Below are positions 1 to 6,632 of a stretch of 8,488 nucleotides of DNA, in pieces. The stretch is from contig CAMDVY010000108.1 in assembly GCA_945878745.1 (NCBI GenBank), forward strand, positions 1 to 8,488. Direction: 5' to 3'. The position numbers were made by a program, and so were the translations under genes. Each line of letters begins with the position of its first letter. Within the stretch, counting starts at the first letter, position 1. The notes under the pieces are model-generated. The model did not search any database, was not told the DNA's origin, and saw only the letters and a list, made by a program, of their open reading frames with translations. The stretch comes from Klebsiella pneumoniae. GTDB lineage: Bacteria > Pseudomonadota > Gammaproteobacteria > Pseudomonadales > Azotimanducaceae.

Positions 1-1
1 C

Positions 2-1033
2 CTCATCCTGCTCATGTTCCAGATTGGTGCTGACTTCAACTTTCGGCACCTGCGCACACGGCGCAACGCGCAGGGCGTGATCGGTGTGACGCTGGCGTCG
101 GTCGGCGTGCCGCTCTTTCTCGGGATCATGCTCGGCCGGCTGTCGGCGCCGCTGCTTGCGCCGGGTATCGATCCCACGACGTATAGCCTGTTCTGCGGCG
201 TCGGACTCTCGATCACCGCCGTGCCGATACTGGGACGCATCCTGCGCCAGTACGATCTGACCCGCACCGAGATCGGCGTGGTAGCCATTTCAGCTGCGGC
301 CTTGAATGACGTCATCGGCTGGGTCCTGTTGGCCGGCATCTCGGCCTACGCCGCCGCCCAGTTTTCCGGTACGCAGATGGCGCTTCAGGTCGGCGGACTG
401 TTTCTATTCGTCCTCGTGCTGGTGTTCATATTGCGACCCTTTGTGCGCTGGCTGGTGCAGCGCTACCCGCTCGACGCAGGAGACATTGCACCGAATCTGC
501 TGGCCATCGTGCTGTGTCTGGTCTTCGCACTCGGCATGTGTACGTACCAGCTCGGCATTTTCGCGATCTTCGGCGGTTTCGCCGCTGGCCTGCTGTTCCA
601 TCCCTACGAAGCTTTCGTGGCCGCCTGGCATCGCCAGGTTGGTCGCTTCGTCATGGTGTTTTTCCTGCCCGTATTTTTCACCTACACCGGGCTGCGCACG
701 AACGTGCTCGGTCTCACCACGCTCGTCGACCTGCAGTGGCTGGCGGCGTTTCTCGCGGCGTCCATCCTCGGCAAGATCATTCCCGTGTACTGTGCGGCTC
801 GCCTGACCGGCTTCGCCCATCATGAGGCGACGATACTCGGATCACTGATGAATACGCGCGCACTGATGGAACTGATCGTGCTCAACATCGGTTACGACCT
901 CGGCTTCATTCCGCAGAAGGTCTTCACCATGCTGGTGATCATGGCTGTGGTTACTACCATCATGACCGGACCGCTGCTGAAGCGGCTGCTGCCGAAGATC
1001 GGACACGCCGTACCGCAGGGCATCGAGGCCTGA
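2..1033 (+). CDS. Cation/proton antiporter, CPA2 family, CHX/Kha1-like (5' end outside window)
   Basis: This is the membrane domain of a monovalent cation:H+ antiporter (Na+/H+ exchanger Pfam group, CPA2) of the inner membrane. The frame is open from base 2 and reads LILLMFQIGADF, the family's 'LLMFxxGxEF' segment, so roughly the first 70-90 residues lie upstream of the window. About ten hydrophobic segments follow. Counting from the Met at position 14, the core helix holds ALNDVIGW with N98-D99, where bacterial KefB/KefC-type members usually have Asp-Asp. The C-terminal stretch around bases 848-990 (MNTRALMELIVLNIG...) closely resembles the plant CHX and fungal Kha1 subgroup. The protein ends soon after the last helix, so there is no TrkA-N/RCK regulatory domain. 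No downstream partner is apparent. The family call is firm; the transported ion (K+ or Na+) cannot be read from the sequence. Confidence 0.9.
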   Translation, partial: LILLMFQIGADFNFRHLRTRRNAQGVIGVTLASVGVPLFLGIMLGRLSAPLLAPGIDPTTYSLFCGVGLSITAVPILGRILRQYDLTRTEIGVVAISAAALNDVIGWVLLAGISAYAAAQFSGTQMALQVGGLFLFVLVLVFILRPFVRWLVQRYPLDAGDIAPNLLAIVLCLVFALGMCTYQLGIFAIFGGFAAGLLFHPYEAFVAAWHRQVGRFVMVFFLPVFFTYTGLRTNVLGLTTLVDLQWLAAFLAASILGKIIPVYCAARLTGFAHHEATILGSLMNTRALMELIVLNIGYDLGFIPQKVFTMLVIMAVVTTIMTGPLLKRLLPKIGHAVPQGIEA

Positions 1034-1141
1034 GGTCGACGATCAGGACCTGAGCGACAATGGGTGCTTTCCAGGAAGTTCCAAATGCAGGCGGGCCGCA
1101 ATCATTTGTCATCACCATGTTCTAACGCTGATCATGCCCGC

Positions 1142-2683
1142 ATGACTACTTCTCGCCCTTACGCCATCGCGATTTATGAAGCTGGCCGCTCGGGGTCCAT
1201 TACCTGCCGGCAAGGCTTGCACAGCCTTGAGTTCTACTGGGAGTTCGGCGGTGGAGATGTAGTGACCATCATCCAGGTGTCCGATGAGACCACCTGGGCC
1301 TCTCCGAGGGCCTGGTTTGCGGACCAGCGAGTCGAGCTGCTGCAGGCCGTGGCCTCTGAGGCAATCCGGCAACGGGCACCGAGTTGTCGGGCTGACATCG
1401 ATGAGCCCGCGGGCAGCATTCTGCTTCGACAAGGACCTCCCGCCTCGGTGCAAGACAAAAGGCCATTGACGCAGGTCGCTCATGTGCTCAGCAATTCGGT
1501 CCTGGCCGAAAGATCTGACACGGCATTTGTGCGGCGCTATGCGAACATCAGGGCCATGTTTGCCATCGGCGCTCTCATCGTTGTGCTTGTTGTCGGCGGC
1601 TTTTTGCTTGTCGGTAGAAACGTGCTGATGGTTGCACCCGCCAGCGGCGTGCCACTCGGGGAGGCGGTCCGTACGGAGCATCACATTGCCTCGCTCATTC
1701 AGACCACCGATCCGCACCTGCCAAACTGGAGCGGTCGTGGTGGCAATGACACGACTAGCATCAGCATCCTCCTGATTCCCCTGGACGGATCGGAGCCGCA
1801 GCTTATGCCTGTTGTCAGTGGCGTTTCCGGCGGGTCCTATTCGCTGGCGCGCATTCTCGGCAGTGACGGTCACACGTTGTGGTTCGATGCTACGGGACTC
1901 TTCGGCTTACTGCAGCGCGACTATTCGTTGGTAAAGCCCGACGATCTGCAGAAGAAAAACAGATCGCTCGACCCTTCATGGTGGGCAGACTCGCGTGGCA
2001 TGGATATCGTCGACGGCAAGTTGCACATCATGCGCGATGATCGGAGTGCTGCGATCGATGTGGACCCAGCGACCTGGGCGGCTTCGAACGTTGAGCCAAA
2101 GCCGTCGAACGCGCGCTTCGAGCGGCACGAGCCAGCGGACTTGTACGCCGCAGGCTTCGTCACCGCATCCGGTAACTGGCTCGGTCTGCACTCAGCTGAA
2201 GAGCTGAAAGCGGACTTCAAGCCAAGCGAATGGTTGCGTCCGGTGGAGCGTGCCACAGACGCAAAGCAACAACGTCGCCTCTTCACAGCTGAACTTGAAC
2301 CGTCATCCGAGGGGGATTACTTCCAGGTTCGCAGTACCACTCCCATTGGCGACACGGAGTATCAGAACGCCGCGTTCCTGCGGATGGACGACAGGTCTGC
2401 GCCGGTAAGGTTGGTGGATCCCGATGGCGCGCTGATGATCTACACCTCCGAACCTGGTCTGAATGGCACGGTGATCGTGGCTCGAGTGGATATGGATGGC
2501 ACCGTTCGCTGGAAGACCGACACGGGGGTAGAGCGCTTCCAACTGCGACAGATCTTGCCAGGCAAGGAGGCGTTCGCCTTTGTGGGTACACGCCCGCCGA
2601 TACCTGACAAGTTGAGTGAGCCGCTGGTGGTCATGGTCAACAATGCCACCGGTGAGGTGGGCACGCATTCGTTGTGGCGTTGA
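1142..2683 (+). CDS. Single-pass membrane protein with extracytoplasmic PA2928-like domain
   Basis: The function is unknown. From the ATG at 1142 the protein has about 513 residues: a soluble N-terminal domain (about 1-110, with the compact motif LEFYWEFGGGDVV), one strong hydrophobic helix (about 139-159, AIGALIVVLVVGGFLLVG), and a long polar region after it. That region contains repeated strand-turn patterns such as ARILGSDGHTLWFDATG and ends DGTVRWKTDTG...VMVNNATGEVGTHSLW, which suggests a beta-propeller-like fold. From memory it resembles proteins labelled 'PA2928 family'; this was not checked. The start is uncertain. The frame is open from a GTG at 1064. The ATG at 1085 has a good AGGA (1073-1076) 8 nt upstream, while the ATG at 1142 lacks a clear ribosome binding site but begins just before the first protein-like sequence. 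It stands alone, 108 bases after the antiporter. Confidence 0.75.
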   Translation: MTTSRPYAIAIYEAGRSGSITCRQGLHSLEFYWEFGGGDVVTIIQVSDETTWASPRAWFADQRVELLQAVASEAIRQRAPSCRADIDEPAGSILLRQGPPASVQDKRPLTQVAHVLSNSVLAERSDTAFVRRYANIRAMFAIGALIVVLVVGGFLLVGRNVLMVAPASGVPLGEAVRTEHHIASLIQTTDPHLPNWSGRGGNDTTSISILLIPLDGSEPQLMPVVSGVSGGSYSLARILGSDGHTLWFDATGLFGLLQRDYSLVKPDDLQKKNRSLDPSWWADSRGMDIVDGKLHIMRDDRSAAIDVDPATWAASNVEPKPSNARFERHEPADLYAAGFVTASGNWLGLHSAEELKADFKPSEWLRPVERATDAKQQRRLFTAELEPSSEGDYFQVRSTTPIGDTEYQNAAFLRMDDRSAPVRLVDPDGALMIYTSEPGLNGTVIVARVDMDGTVRWKTDTGVERFQLRQILPGKEAFAFVGTRPPIPDKLSEPLVVMVNNATGEVGTHSLWR

Positions 2684-2765
2684 GCAGGCGTGTGCTGAAC
2701 TGCCCGTATTCGAAGCAGCACGAGCGGCCGGCAGAGAGATCGAGACCTGTGTCTCCGCATCGGCG

Positions 2766-2794
2766 TTGTGAGCCGGTATTCAATCGGATACCAT
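2766..2794 (+). promoter_or_regulatory. Candidate sigma-70 promoter for the XRE/nucleotidyltransferase pair
   Basis: TTGTGA (2766-2771) and TACCAT (2789-2794) each match four of six consensus bases and are separated by exactly 17 bases. Transcription would start near 2801, inside the palindrome at 2800-2811 and about 28 bases before the XRE start codon. This is a pattern match only, and weak elements like this are common by chance. Confidence 0.28.
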
Positions 2795-2799
2795 GCCTG

Positions 2800-2811
2800 T
2801 TGGTTGACCAA
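2800..2811 (+). promoter_or_regulatory. Palindromic candidate operator upstream of XRE gene
   Basis: TTGGT-TG-ACCAA is a perfect inverted repeat with 5-base arms and a 2-base spacer. It lies 17 bases before the XRE start codon, between the candidate -10 and the ribosome binding site (AGGA at 2819-2822, 6 bases from the ATG). Dimeric XRE-type antitoxins commonly bind such sites to repress their own operon, so autoregulation is the natural reading. A single site of this size could still arise by chance. Confidence 0.4.
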
Positions 2812-2828
2812 AACTACCAGGACTCAGG

Positions 2829-3173
2829 ATGACAACCAGCAATTCCCGTTTGACCGACTACGCAGCCAGTACGCTGCGCAACGCGCGGCTGGAGGCCGGT
2901 CTATCGCTCAGGGAAGCTGCCCGTCGCGGCGGCACTTCGCATGCCACGCTCATGGCGTACGAAAACGGACACAAGTCGCCATCCATCCTTACTTACCTGC
3001 GCGTGCTGGAGGCCTGCGGCTACGCGGTGGACATCGTTCCGAATCGACGCATTCGGGAGCATGACGGCATCCCACGCGGCGATGAACTTGCAGCCGTCCT
3101 GCAGTTAGCCGAAGCATTCCCGGCAAACGTGAACCGGCAGCCTGATCTGCCCGTATTCCGCGCCCATGTCTGA
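2829..3173 (+). CDS. XRE-family HTH protein, probable antitoxin/repressor
   Basis: This is a 114-residue DNA-binding protein of the Cro/CI (XRE) type. The HTH domain spans about residues 14-70: LRNARLEAGLSLREAARRGG (helices 1-2), then SHATLMAYENGHKSPS (recognition helix and the typical 'YENGxxxPS' turn), then TYLRVLEACGYAVDI. The C-terminal tail (about 71-114) includes RGDELAAVLQLAEAFP, a short helix that may contact the partner protein. The start is supported by AGGA 6 bases upstream. The last 8 bases overlap the start of the nucleotidyltransferase gene, so the two are surely co-transcribed and probably translationally coupled. By position and family it is the likely antitoxin and autorepressor. 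AbiE-type operons normally use a different winged-helix antitoxin (AbiEi), so this pairing is a variant arrangement. The HTH call is firm; the antitoxin role is inferred. Confidence 0.85.
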   Translation: MTTSNSRLTDYAASTLRNARLEAGLSLREAARRGGTSHATLMAYENGHKSPSILTYLRVLEACGYAVDIVPNRRIREHDGIPRGDELAAVLQLAEAFPANVNRQPDLPVFRAHV

Positions 3174-3717
3174 CCTCATCAGCAAGATCGTCCAGCTTCA
3201 CGACGGGCTGGATCTTGCCAGACTGCCCCATGCCTTTGGTGGTGCTCTTGCCCTGGCTTGGTGTACCCAGCGGGCCAGAGGTACGATCGACATCGACGTG
3301 AACATCTTCGTTCCGGTTGAGCGCATCGGCGATGTGATGACAGCCTTGCCCAACGCGGTGGACGCCACATCTCGTGACCTGGAACGCTTCAAGAAAGAAG
3401 GACAAATTCGACTGTGGTGGGAAAAAACACCGCTCGATTTGTTCCTCAACACAACCGACTTCCATGAAGAGCTGCTGGCTCGGGTTCGTCACGAACAGTT
3501 CGCGGGCACGGAGATCCCATTCCTTTCCTGTTTTGATCTTGCGGTGTTCAAAGCGTTTTTCGATCGCACCAAGGATTGGGCGGACCTGGAAGCGATGCAG
3601 ACCGCAGGCTCGCTGGATATTGATCGTGTGGCCGCCACACTGATCGAATATCTGGGTGCCACCGACGAGCGGCTGGAAAAACTGCGCGCGCTTCGTCGGT
3701 TTACGGTGGAACGCTGA
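3166..3717 (+). CDS. Short AbiEii/MenT-like nucleotidyltransferase, probable toxin
   Basis: This is a 183-residue protein of the polymerase-beta-like nucleotidyltransferase superfamily. The active-site signature is present: HAFGGALALAW (G25-G26) followed by RGTIDIDVNIFV with D42 and D44 as the metal-binding pair, and a likely third acidic residue in PLDLFL (D91). The helical segment SCFDLAVFKAFFDRTKDWADLEAM (K129, D133, K136-D137, D140) matches the 'K...R.KD..DL' block of AbiEii/AbiGii-type proteins. Known MenT toxins of this superfamily modify tRNA ends with nucleotides and AbiEii is an abortive-infection GTP-binding transferase; whether this one does either is inference. At 183 residues it is clearly shorter than full AbiEii (about 300), lacking most of the C-terminal helical part. 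Its ATG lies inside the last codons of the XRE gene (8-nt overlap), so dose is tied to the partner. No frameshift or lost catalytic residue is seen. Confidence 0.82.
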   Translation: MSDLISKIVQLHDGLDLARLPHAFGGALALAWCTQRARGTIDIDVNIFVPVERIGDVMTALPNAVDATSRDLERFKKEGQIRLWWEKTPLDLFLNTTDFHEELLARVRHEQFAGTEIPFLSCFDLAVFKAFFDRTKDWADLEAMQTAGSLDIDRVAATLIEYLGATDERLEKLRALRRFTVER

Positions 3718-3745
3718 GCGGTAGCTACTGCGGTAATCCTGTTAC

Positions 3746-3760
3746 GTCCTCCACGAGGAC
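3746..3760. other. Perfect hairpin downstream of the nucleotidyltransferase
   Basis: GTCCTC-CAC-GAGGAC forms a perfect 6-bp stem with a 3-base loop, 29 bases after the nucleotidyltransferase stop. It could end or stabilise the toxin-antitoxin transcript. There is no run of T after it on either strand, so it is not a standard intrinsic terminator. Confidence 0.4.
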
Positions 3761-3778
3761 ACACTTCGGGGCAGGGTA

Positions 3779-3797
3779 GTCACGGCCATGTCGTGAC
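3779..3797. other. Second perfect hairpin in the same gap
   Basis: GTCACG and CGTGAC form a perfect 6-bp stem around a 7-base loop, 18 bases after the previous hairpin. It also lacks a T tract. The two together may form a structured 3' end for the upstream operon; that role is inferred. Confidence 0.35.
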
Positions 3798-3990
3798 CCA
3801 GACTTGCCGATCGAGTCGTGCCCTTGCCAGACATACGTGAACTGTTGGGAGATTCGCTCGTATCAGCGCGCGTTATGGAACACGAAGCTGTGGTATGGGT
3901 CCTTGGGAGCTGTCCTAAGGTTTCCGCTCAACCTGTACGGGAAATGAATAACGACCAGCCCTTGCAGCGACATATTTTTCGTTGACTATC

Positions 3991-4018
3991 TTGTTGAAAC
4001 TCAACGCAGAGAGATAAT
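3991..4018 (+). promoter_or_regulatory. Candidate promoter of the VWA lipoprotein gene
   Basis: GATAAT at 4013-4018 matches five of six -10 bases. A weak TTGTTG (3991-3996) lies 16 bases before it. An inverted repeat GTTGA-AAC-TCAAC (3993-4005) overlaps this spacer and could be a repressor site. Transcription would start near 4025, giving a leader of about 37 bases with GAGG at 4049-4052, 9 bases before the ATG. Confidence 0.33.
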
Positions 4019-4061
4019 CGTCAGGGCTTCGATACCCCAGTACAAACCGAGGCTGAAAGGA

Positions 4062-5654
4062 ATGATCACCCGGATCTTGTGCGTCTTCTCTGCAGGCGCA
4101 TTGATGCTCTTGTTGCCTGCCTGTGCGGCGAAAAAAAGCAGTCCCGTGCCTGACGCCGCTGCCCCTTACTCGATGGCAAGGGTGATGGCGCAAGCCCCCT
4201 CTTCGCACGGCCCCCAAGCCGAACACGAACGGTACGCCGTTATCGACGACAATCCGGTTCGTTCAACAGCGCGTGATCCGGTGTCCACCTTCAGCGTAGA
4301 CGTCGACACGGGTGCCTACAGCAACGTACGACGCTTTCTTCGATTGGGACAACTACCACCGAAGGATGCTGTCCGTGCTGAAGAACTCATCAACTATTTC
4401 CCCTATGAGCCACTGCCGCCCCAACCGGGACACCCGTTTGCAGTAGTCACTGACATTGCGCCTTCGCCATGGTCTCCGGATCGACAACTGCTGCGTGTGC
4501 GCATCGATGCTGTTGACGTTAAACAGTCTGCATCACCGCCGGCAAACCTCGTATTCCTGGTTGATGTGTCGGGCTCCATGGACAGCCCGGATAAACTGCC
4601 ACTGGTGCGCGCCTCACTGCAGATGCTCACCAAACGCCTGCGACCTGAAGACCGTGTGTCCATCGTGGTTTATGCGGGCAGAACCTGTGTGGAGCTGCCT
4701 TCAGTTTCAGGCAAGGAACAAGCACAGATCCTGAACGCTATCCGCCGGCTTGAAGCCGGGGGTGCGACTGCTGGTGAAGCGGCGATACGGCTGACCTACG
4801 ACCAGGCGCGCAGTCACTTCATCCCGGGAGGCATCAATCGCATCCTGCTTGCGACCGATGGCGACTTCAACGTGGGTCTCGCCTCCACAGAAGAATTGCG
4901 AACGCTCATCGAACAGGAACGTCGCAGCGGCATCAGCCTCACGGCCCTCGGCTTTGGCACAGGCAACTACAACGACGAACTGATGGAGCAGATGGCTGAT
5001 GCCGGTAACGGCAACTTTTCCTACATCGACTCTGTAGACGAAGCTCGCAAGGTGCTCATTGAAGAAATGTCATCAACCTTTAACACCGTTGCATCGGATG
5101 CAAAAGTCCAGATCGAATTCAATCCTGCAACCATCAGCGAGTATCGATTGATCGGTTACGAAAATCGTTTGCTCAACGAAACAGATTTCAACAACGATTC
5201 GGTCGACGCAGGTGAGATTGGTGCCGGCAAGACAGTCACTGCGTTATACGAACTCACCCCGGTTGGTGCATCGCCTCAGCTAACACCCCGTCGTTATGAA
5301 TCGCAAACAACACCTGTACCTCTGGCGATGAGCACCGAGCTTGGTTTTCTGCGCGTGCGTTACAAGCCCGTTGGTTCCCAGGACAGCGTGCTGCTGGAAC
5401 AAGCCATTTTGCCAACGATGGCGCACAAGGACTTGAGCCAGGCAGCACCGGACCTTCGATTTGCTGCGGCTGTCGCCGCCTTCAGCCAACGTCTGCGTGG
5501 TGGACACTACATCGGCGACTTCAGGTATTCAGACATCATCGCTTTGGCCCTTAGCGGACTCGGCGAAGACGCAGAGGGCTATCGTCGTGAGTTCATCAGG
5601 CTGGTTGAAGCGGCAAGTGAGCTGGATTACGAAGGCACGGCCGCAGCGAAATGA
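4062..5654 (+). CDS. YfbK-type von Willebrand factor A domain lipoprotein
   Basis: This is a 530-residue envelope lipoprotein. The N-terminus is a lipoprotein signal (ITRILCVFSAGALMLLLPAC) with lipobox L18-P-A-C21; lipidation at C21 would anchor it. A Pro/Ala/Ser-rich linker follows, then the YfbK-type N-terminal domain (about 74-155, VSTFSVDVDTGAYSNVRRFL), a VWA domain (about 160-335) and a C-terminal DUF3520-like domain (about 340-520). The metal-binding MIDAS is intact: D168-V-S170-G-S172, T236 in GGATAGE and D266 in TDGDFN. The family is thought to mediate metal-dependent protein contacts; no enzyme activity or specific partner is known to me. The size fits the family. The ATG chosen starts exactly at the signal peptide; AAGGA directly abuts it, so GAGG at 4049-4052 is the better ribosome binding site. 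Neither neighbour on this strand is an obvious partner. Confidence 0.9.
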   Translation: MITRILCVFSAGALMLLLPACAAKKSSPVPDAAAPYSMARVMAQAPSSHGPQAEHERYAVIDDNPVRSTARDPVSTFSVDVDTGAYSNVRRFLRLGQLPPKDAVRAEELINYFPYEPLPPQPGHPFAVVTDIAPSPWSPDRQLLRVRIDAVDVKQSASPPANLVFLVDVSGSMDSPDKLPLVRASLQMLTKRLRPEDRVSIVVYAGRTCVELPSVSGKEQAQILNAIRRLEAGGATAGEAAIRLTYDQARSHFIPGGINRILLATDGDFNVGLASTEELRTLIEQERRSGISLTALGFGTGNYNDELMEQMADAGNGNFSYIDSVDEARKVLIEEMSSTFNTVASDAKVQIEFNPATISEYRLIGYENRLLNETDFNNDSVDAGEIGAGKTVTALYELTPVGASPQLTPRRYESQTTPVPLAMSTELGFLRVRYKPVGSQDSVLLEQAILPTMAHKDLSQAAPDLRFAAAVAAFSQRLRGGHYIGDFRYSDIIALALSGLGEDAEGYRREFIRLVEAASELDYEGTAAAK

Positions 5655-5734
5655 AGTCAATAGATGTGTTACCTGGTGCCACCTTGGTTATCCAGTCGAA
5701 CCCTTGAACGAGTTTAGGCGATCGAAAATCCATA

Positions 5735-5755
5735 GGCAGCTCTGTCATTTTTTTT
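5735..5755 (+). terminator. Weak candidate terminator after the VWA gene
   Basis: A short stem GGCA/TGTC (one G-U pair, loop GCTC, 5735-5746) is followed after one base by eight T (5748-5755). The T run is clear but the stem is weak. It lies about 80 bases after the stop, in the 135-base stretch before the IS66 end. Confidence 0.3.
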
Positions 5756-5789
5756 GTGCCTCTTGTCCCCGTCGCGATGAACCTTCCTG

Positions 5790-5812
5790 GTCAGCGCCAC
5801 AGAATCCCCATG
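5790..5812 (+). repeat. IS66 terminal inverted repeat, tnpC side
   Basis: GTCAGCGCCACAGAATCCCC reads inward from 5790. It matches the opposite end through AGCGCC, CA and ATCCCC followed by ATG. Against the other end it has one extra C after GT and a few substitutions. It lies 29 bases from the tnpC stop. Confidence 0.6.
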
Positions 5813-5818
5813 TTGCGA

Positions 5819-6142
5819 TCAGCTGGCGTGTTTGATGCGATCGGGTAACAGGGCTTCGAAGTCTTCAAGACAGGTGGCCTTGGGGATAGCGGTGAAGACG
5901 CGAATGAGGTACTGATACGGGTCGAGGCCATGCCCCTTGGCAGTCTCGATCAGCGAGTACAAGTTGGCCGAGGCGCGTACCCCTGCGACGGCTTGGCTGA
6001 ATGTCCAATTTTTACGACCGATCACAAACGGCCTCACGGGATTTTCTGCGCGGTTGTTGTCGATGGGATATCGACCATCCTCAATGTAACGGATCAAGCG
6101 TGGCCACTGATTCTTCAGGTACGTCATCGCCTTGCCGAGGGT
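5819..6142 (-). pseudogene. IS66 transposase TnpC, C-terminal fragment
   Basis: About 107 codons of the IS66 transposase end remain, reading [20 protein letters not shown], then [19 protein letters not shown] and [20 protein letters not shown], to ...[16 protein letters not shown] and a stop at 5819-5821. The IDNNRAEN segment carries the glutamate of the DDE triad; the two aspartates lay in the deleted part. A full TnpC has about 500 residues. Just upstream of the homology (6143-6145) is an in-frame TGA, and sequence before that belongs to tnpB or the deletion joint. An internal ATG at 6127 could give a 102-residue peptide, but no function is expected. The family match is very clear. Confidence 0.88.
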
Positions 6143-6185
6143 TCAGCCGGGCGTCGTCATCGGTTATGAACTCTCCAGCCGCCTG

Positions 6186-6276
6186 TACCAGAGCCACGAG
6201 GCCGTTGATCGACTTGCGAAAATCCTCGGGCTGCCGACGGAGGTAGACTTCAGGCAGAGCTCTGGAAGAGCCTCAT
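6186..6276 (-). pseudogene. IS66 TnpB, frameshifted 5' fragment
   Basis: The ATG (6276-6274) overlaps the tnpA stop as ATGA, the usual IS66 coupling. It reads MRLFQSSA then stops at once. In a neighbouring frame the tnpB homology resumes as LPEVYLRRQPEDF RKSINGLVALVQA, the conserved DFRKSxxGL block of TnpB. A single-base indel near 6250 therefore broke the gene, and after about 30 codons a large deletion joins it to tnpC. The normal protein has about 115 residues. Confidence 0.75.
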
Positions 6277-6572
6277 GCGCGCAGAGCTCCCGCGATGGCC
6301 GCAATCCAGGCCGGGGAATCCGACTCGGTGCAATGGATGCGCACCCCGGCGATCTGGATCACCAGCGGTGTCAAGACCACCGGTGCTGCCACTCGAACGA
6401 AGGCAGATCGTCCCGACGATCTGGATCTGTGCGACAGCCGCAGCACCTTGCGCTCGAAGTAGCGGGCGTCCAACCCTTCCGCGGCGGCAAAGTCAGCCAT
6501 CGACTGGCCGCGCTTTGGATACCGCTGCAATAATGCTTCCCACGCGGCCACATTGCGTCGACGCTTCCTCAT
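6273..6572 (-). CDS. IS66 accessory protein TnpA, intact reading frame
   Basis: The 99-residue product has the IS66 TnpA form. The N-terminal HTH-like part reads WEALLQRYPKRGQSMADF followed by AAAEGLDARYFERKVLRL, and the C-terminal part reads VIQIAGVRIHCTESDSPAWIAAIAGALRA. TnpA is an accessory DNA-binding protein needed with TnpB and TnpC for IS66 transposition. The frame is unbroken and complete, in contrast to tnpB and tnpC downstream. It starts 83 bases inside the IS66 end and its stop overlaps the tnpB start. With its partners broken it is probably a relic, unless it acts in trans on other copies. Confidence 0.8.
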   Translation of the reverse strand: MRKRRRNVAAWEALLQRYPKRGQSMADFAAAEGLDARYFERKVLRLSHRSRSSGRSAFVRVAAPVVLTPLVIQIAGVRIHCTESDSPAWIAAIAGALRA

Positions 6573-6632
6573 CCCGATCCGCTTCTATCAACATGATCGG
6601 ATAACGCTATGCCAATAAACTCAATGCAGGCA

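Larger units (their letters stand above)
3718..4061. other. 344-base intergenic region with two hairpins and a promoter candidate
   Basis: No convincing gene is seen on either strand between the nucleotidyltransferase and the VWA lipoprotein. The left part holds two perfect short hairpins (3746-3760 and 3779-3797). The right part holds a promoter-like stretch (3991-4018) leading into the lipoprotein gene. The middle, about 3800-3980, shows nothing I can name. Confidence 0.6.

Noticed and set aside
404..823. Open frame on the - strand inside the antiporter gene
   Set aside because: It is the shadow of a GC-rich coding frame; the + strand frame is an unmistakable antiporter.
1033..1051. Stem AGGTC/GACCT just after the antiporter stop
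   Set aside because: Only 5 bp with a 9-base loop and no T tract; too weak to call a terminator.
1112..1873. Long open frame on the - strand, 253 codons
   Set aside because: It lies wholly antisense to the membrane protein gene, its composition is unlike a protein family, and the + strand frame has a clear transmembrane helix and domain structure.
2692..2721. Stem GTGCTG/CAGCAC after the PA2928-like gene
   Set aside because: The 18-base loop and absence of a T run make a real terminator unlikely.
2700..3158. 12-base direct repeat CTGCCCGTATTC at 2700-2711 and 3147-3158, bracketing the XRE gene
   Set aside because: A couple of 12-base repeats are expected by chance in 8.5 kb, and the second copy lies inside coding sequence, so it is weak evidence for an insertion boundary.
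3718..3800. Idea that the XRE/nucleotidyltransferase pair is an integron cassette ending in an attC site
   Set aside because: The two hairpins suggested it, but no GTTRRRY/RYYYAAC core sites were found at the expected spacing.
5655..5789. Lost right end of the IS3 element on the far side of the IS66 remnant
   Set aside because: Only the short string TTAGGCG is shared with the IS3 left end, at the wrong spacing; this is not enough for an inverted repeat.
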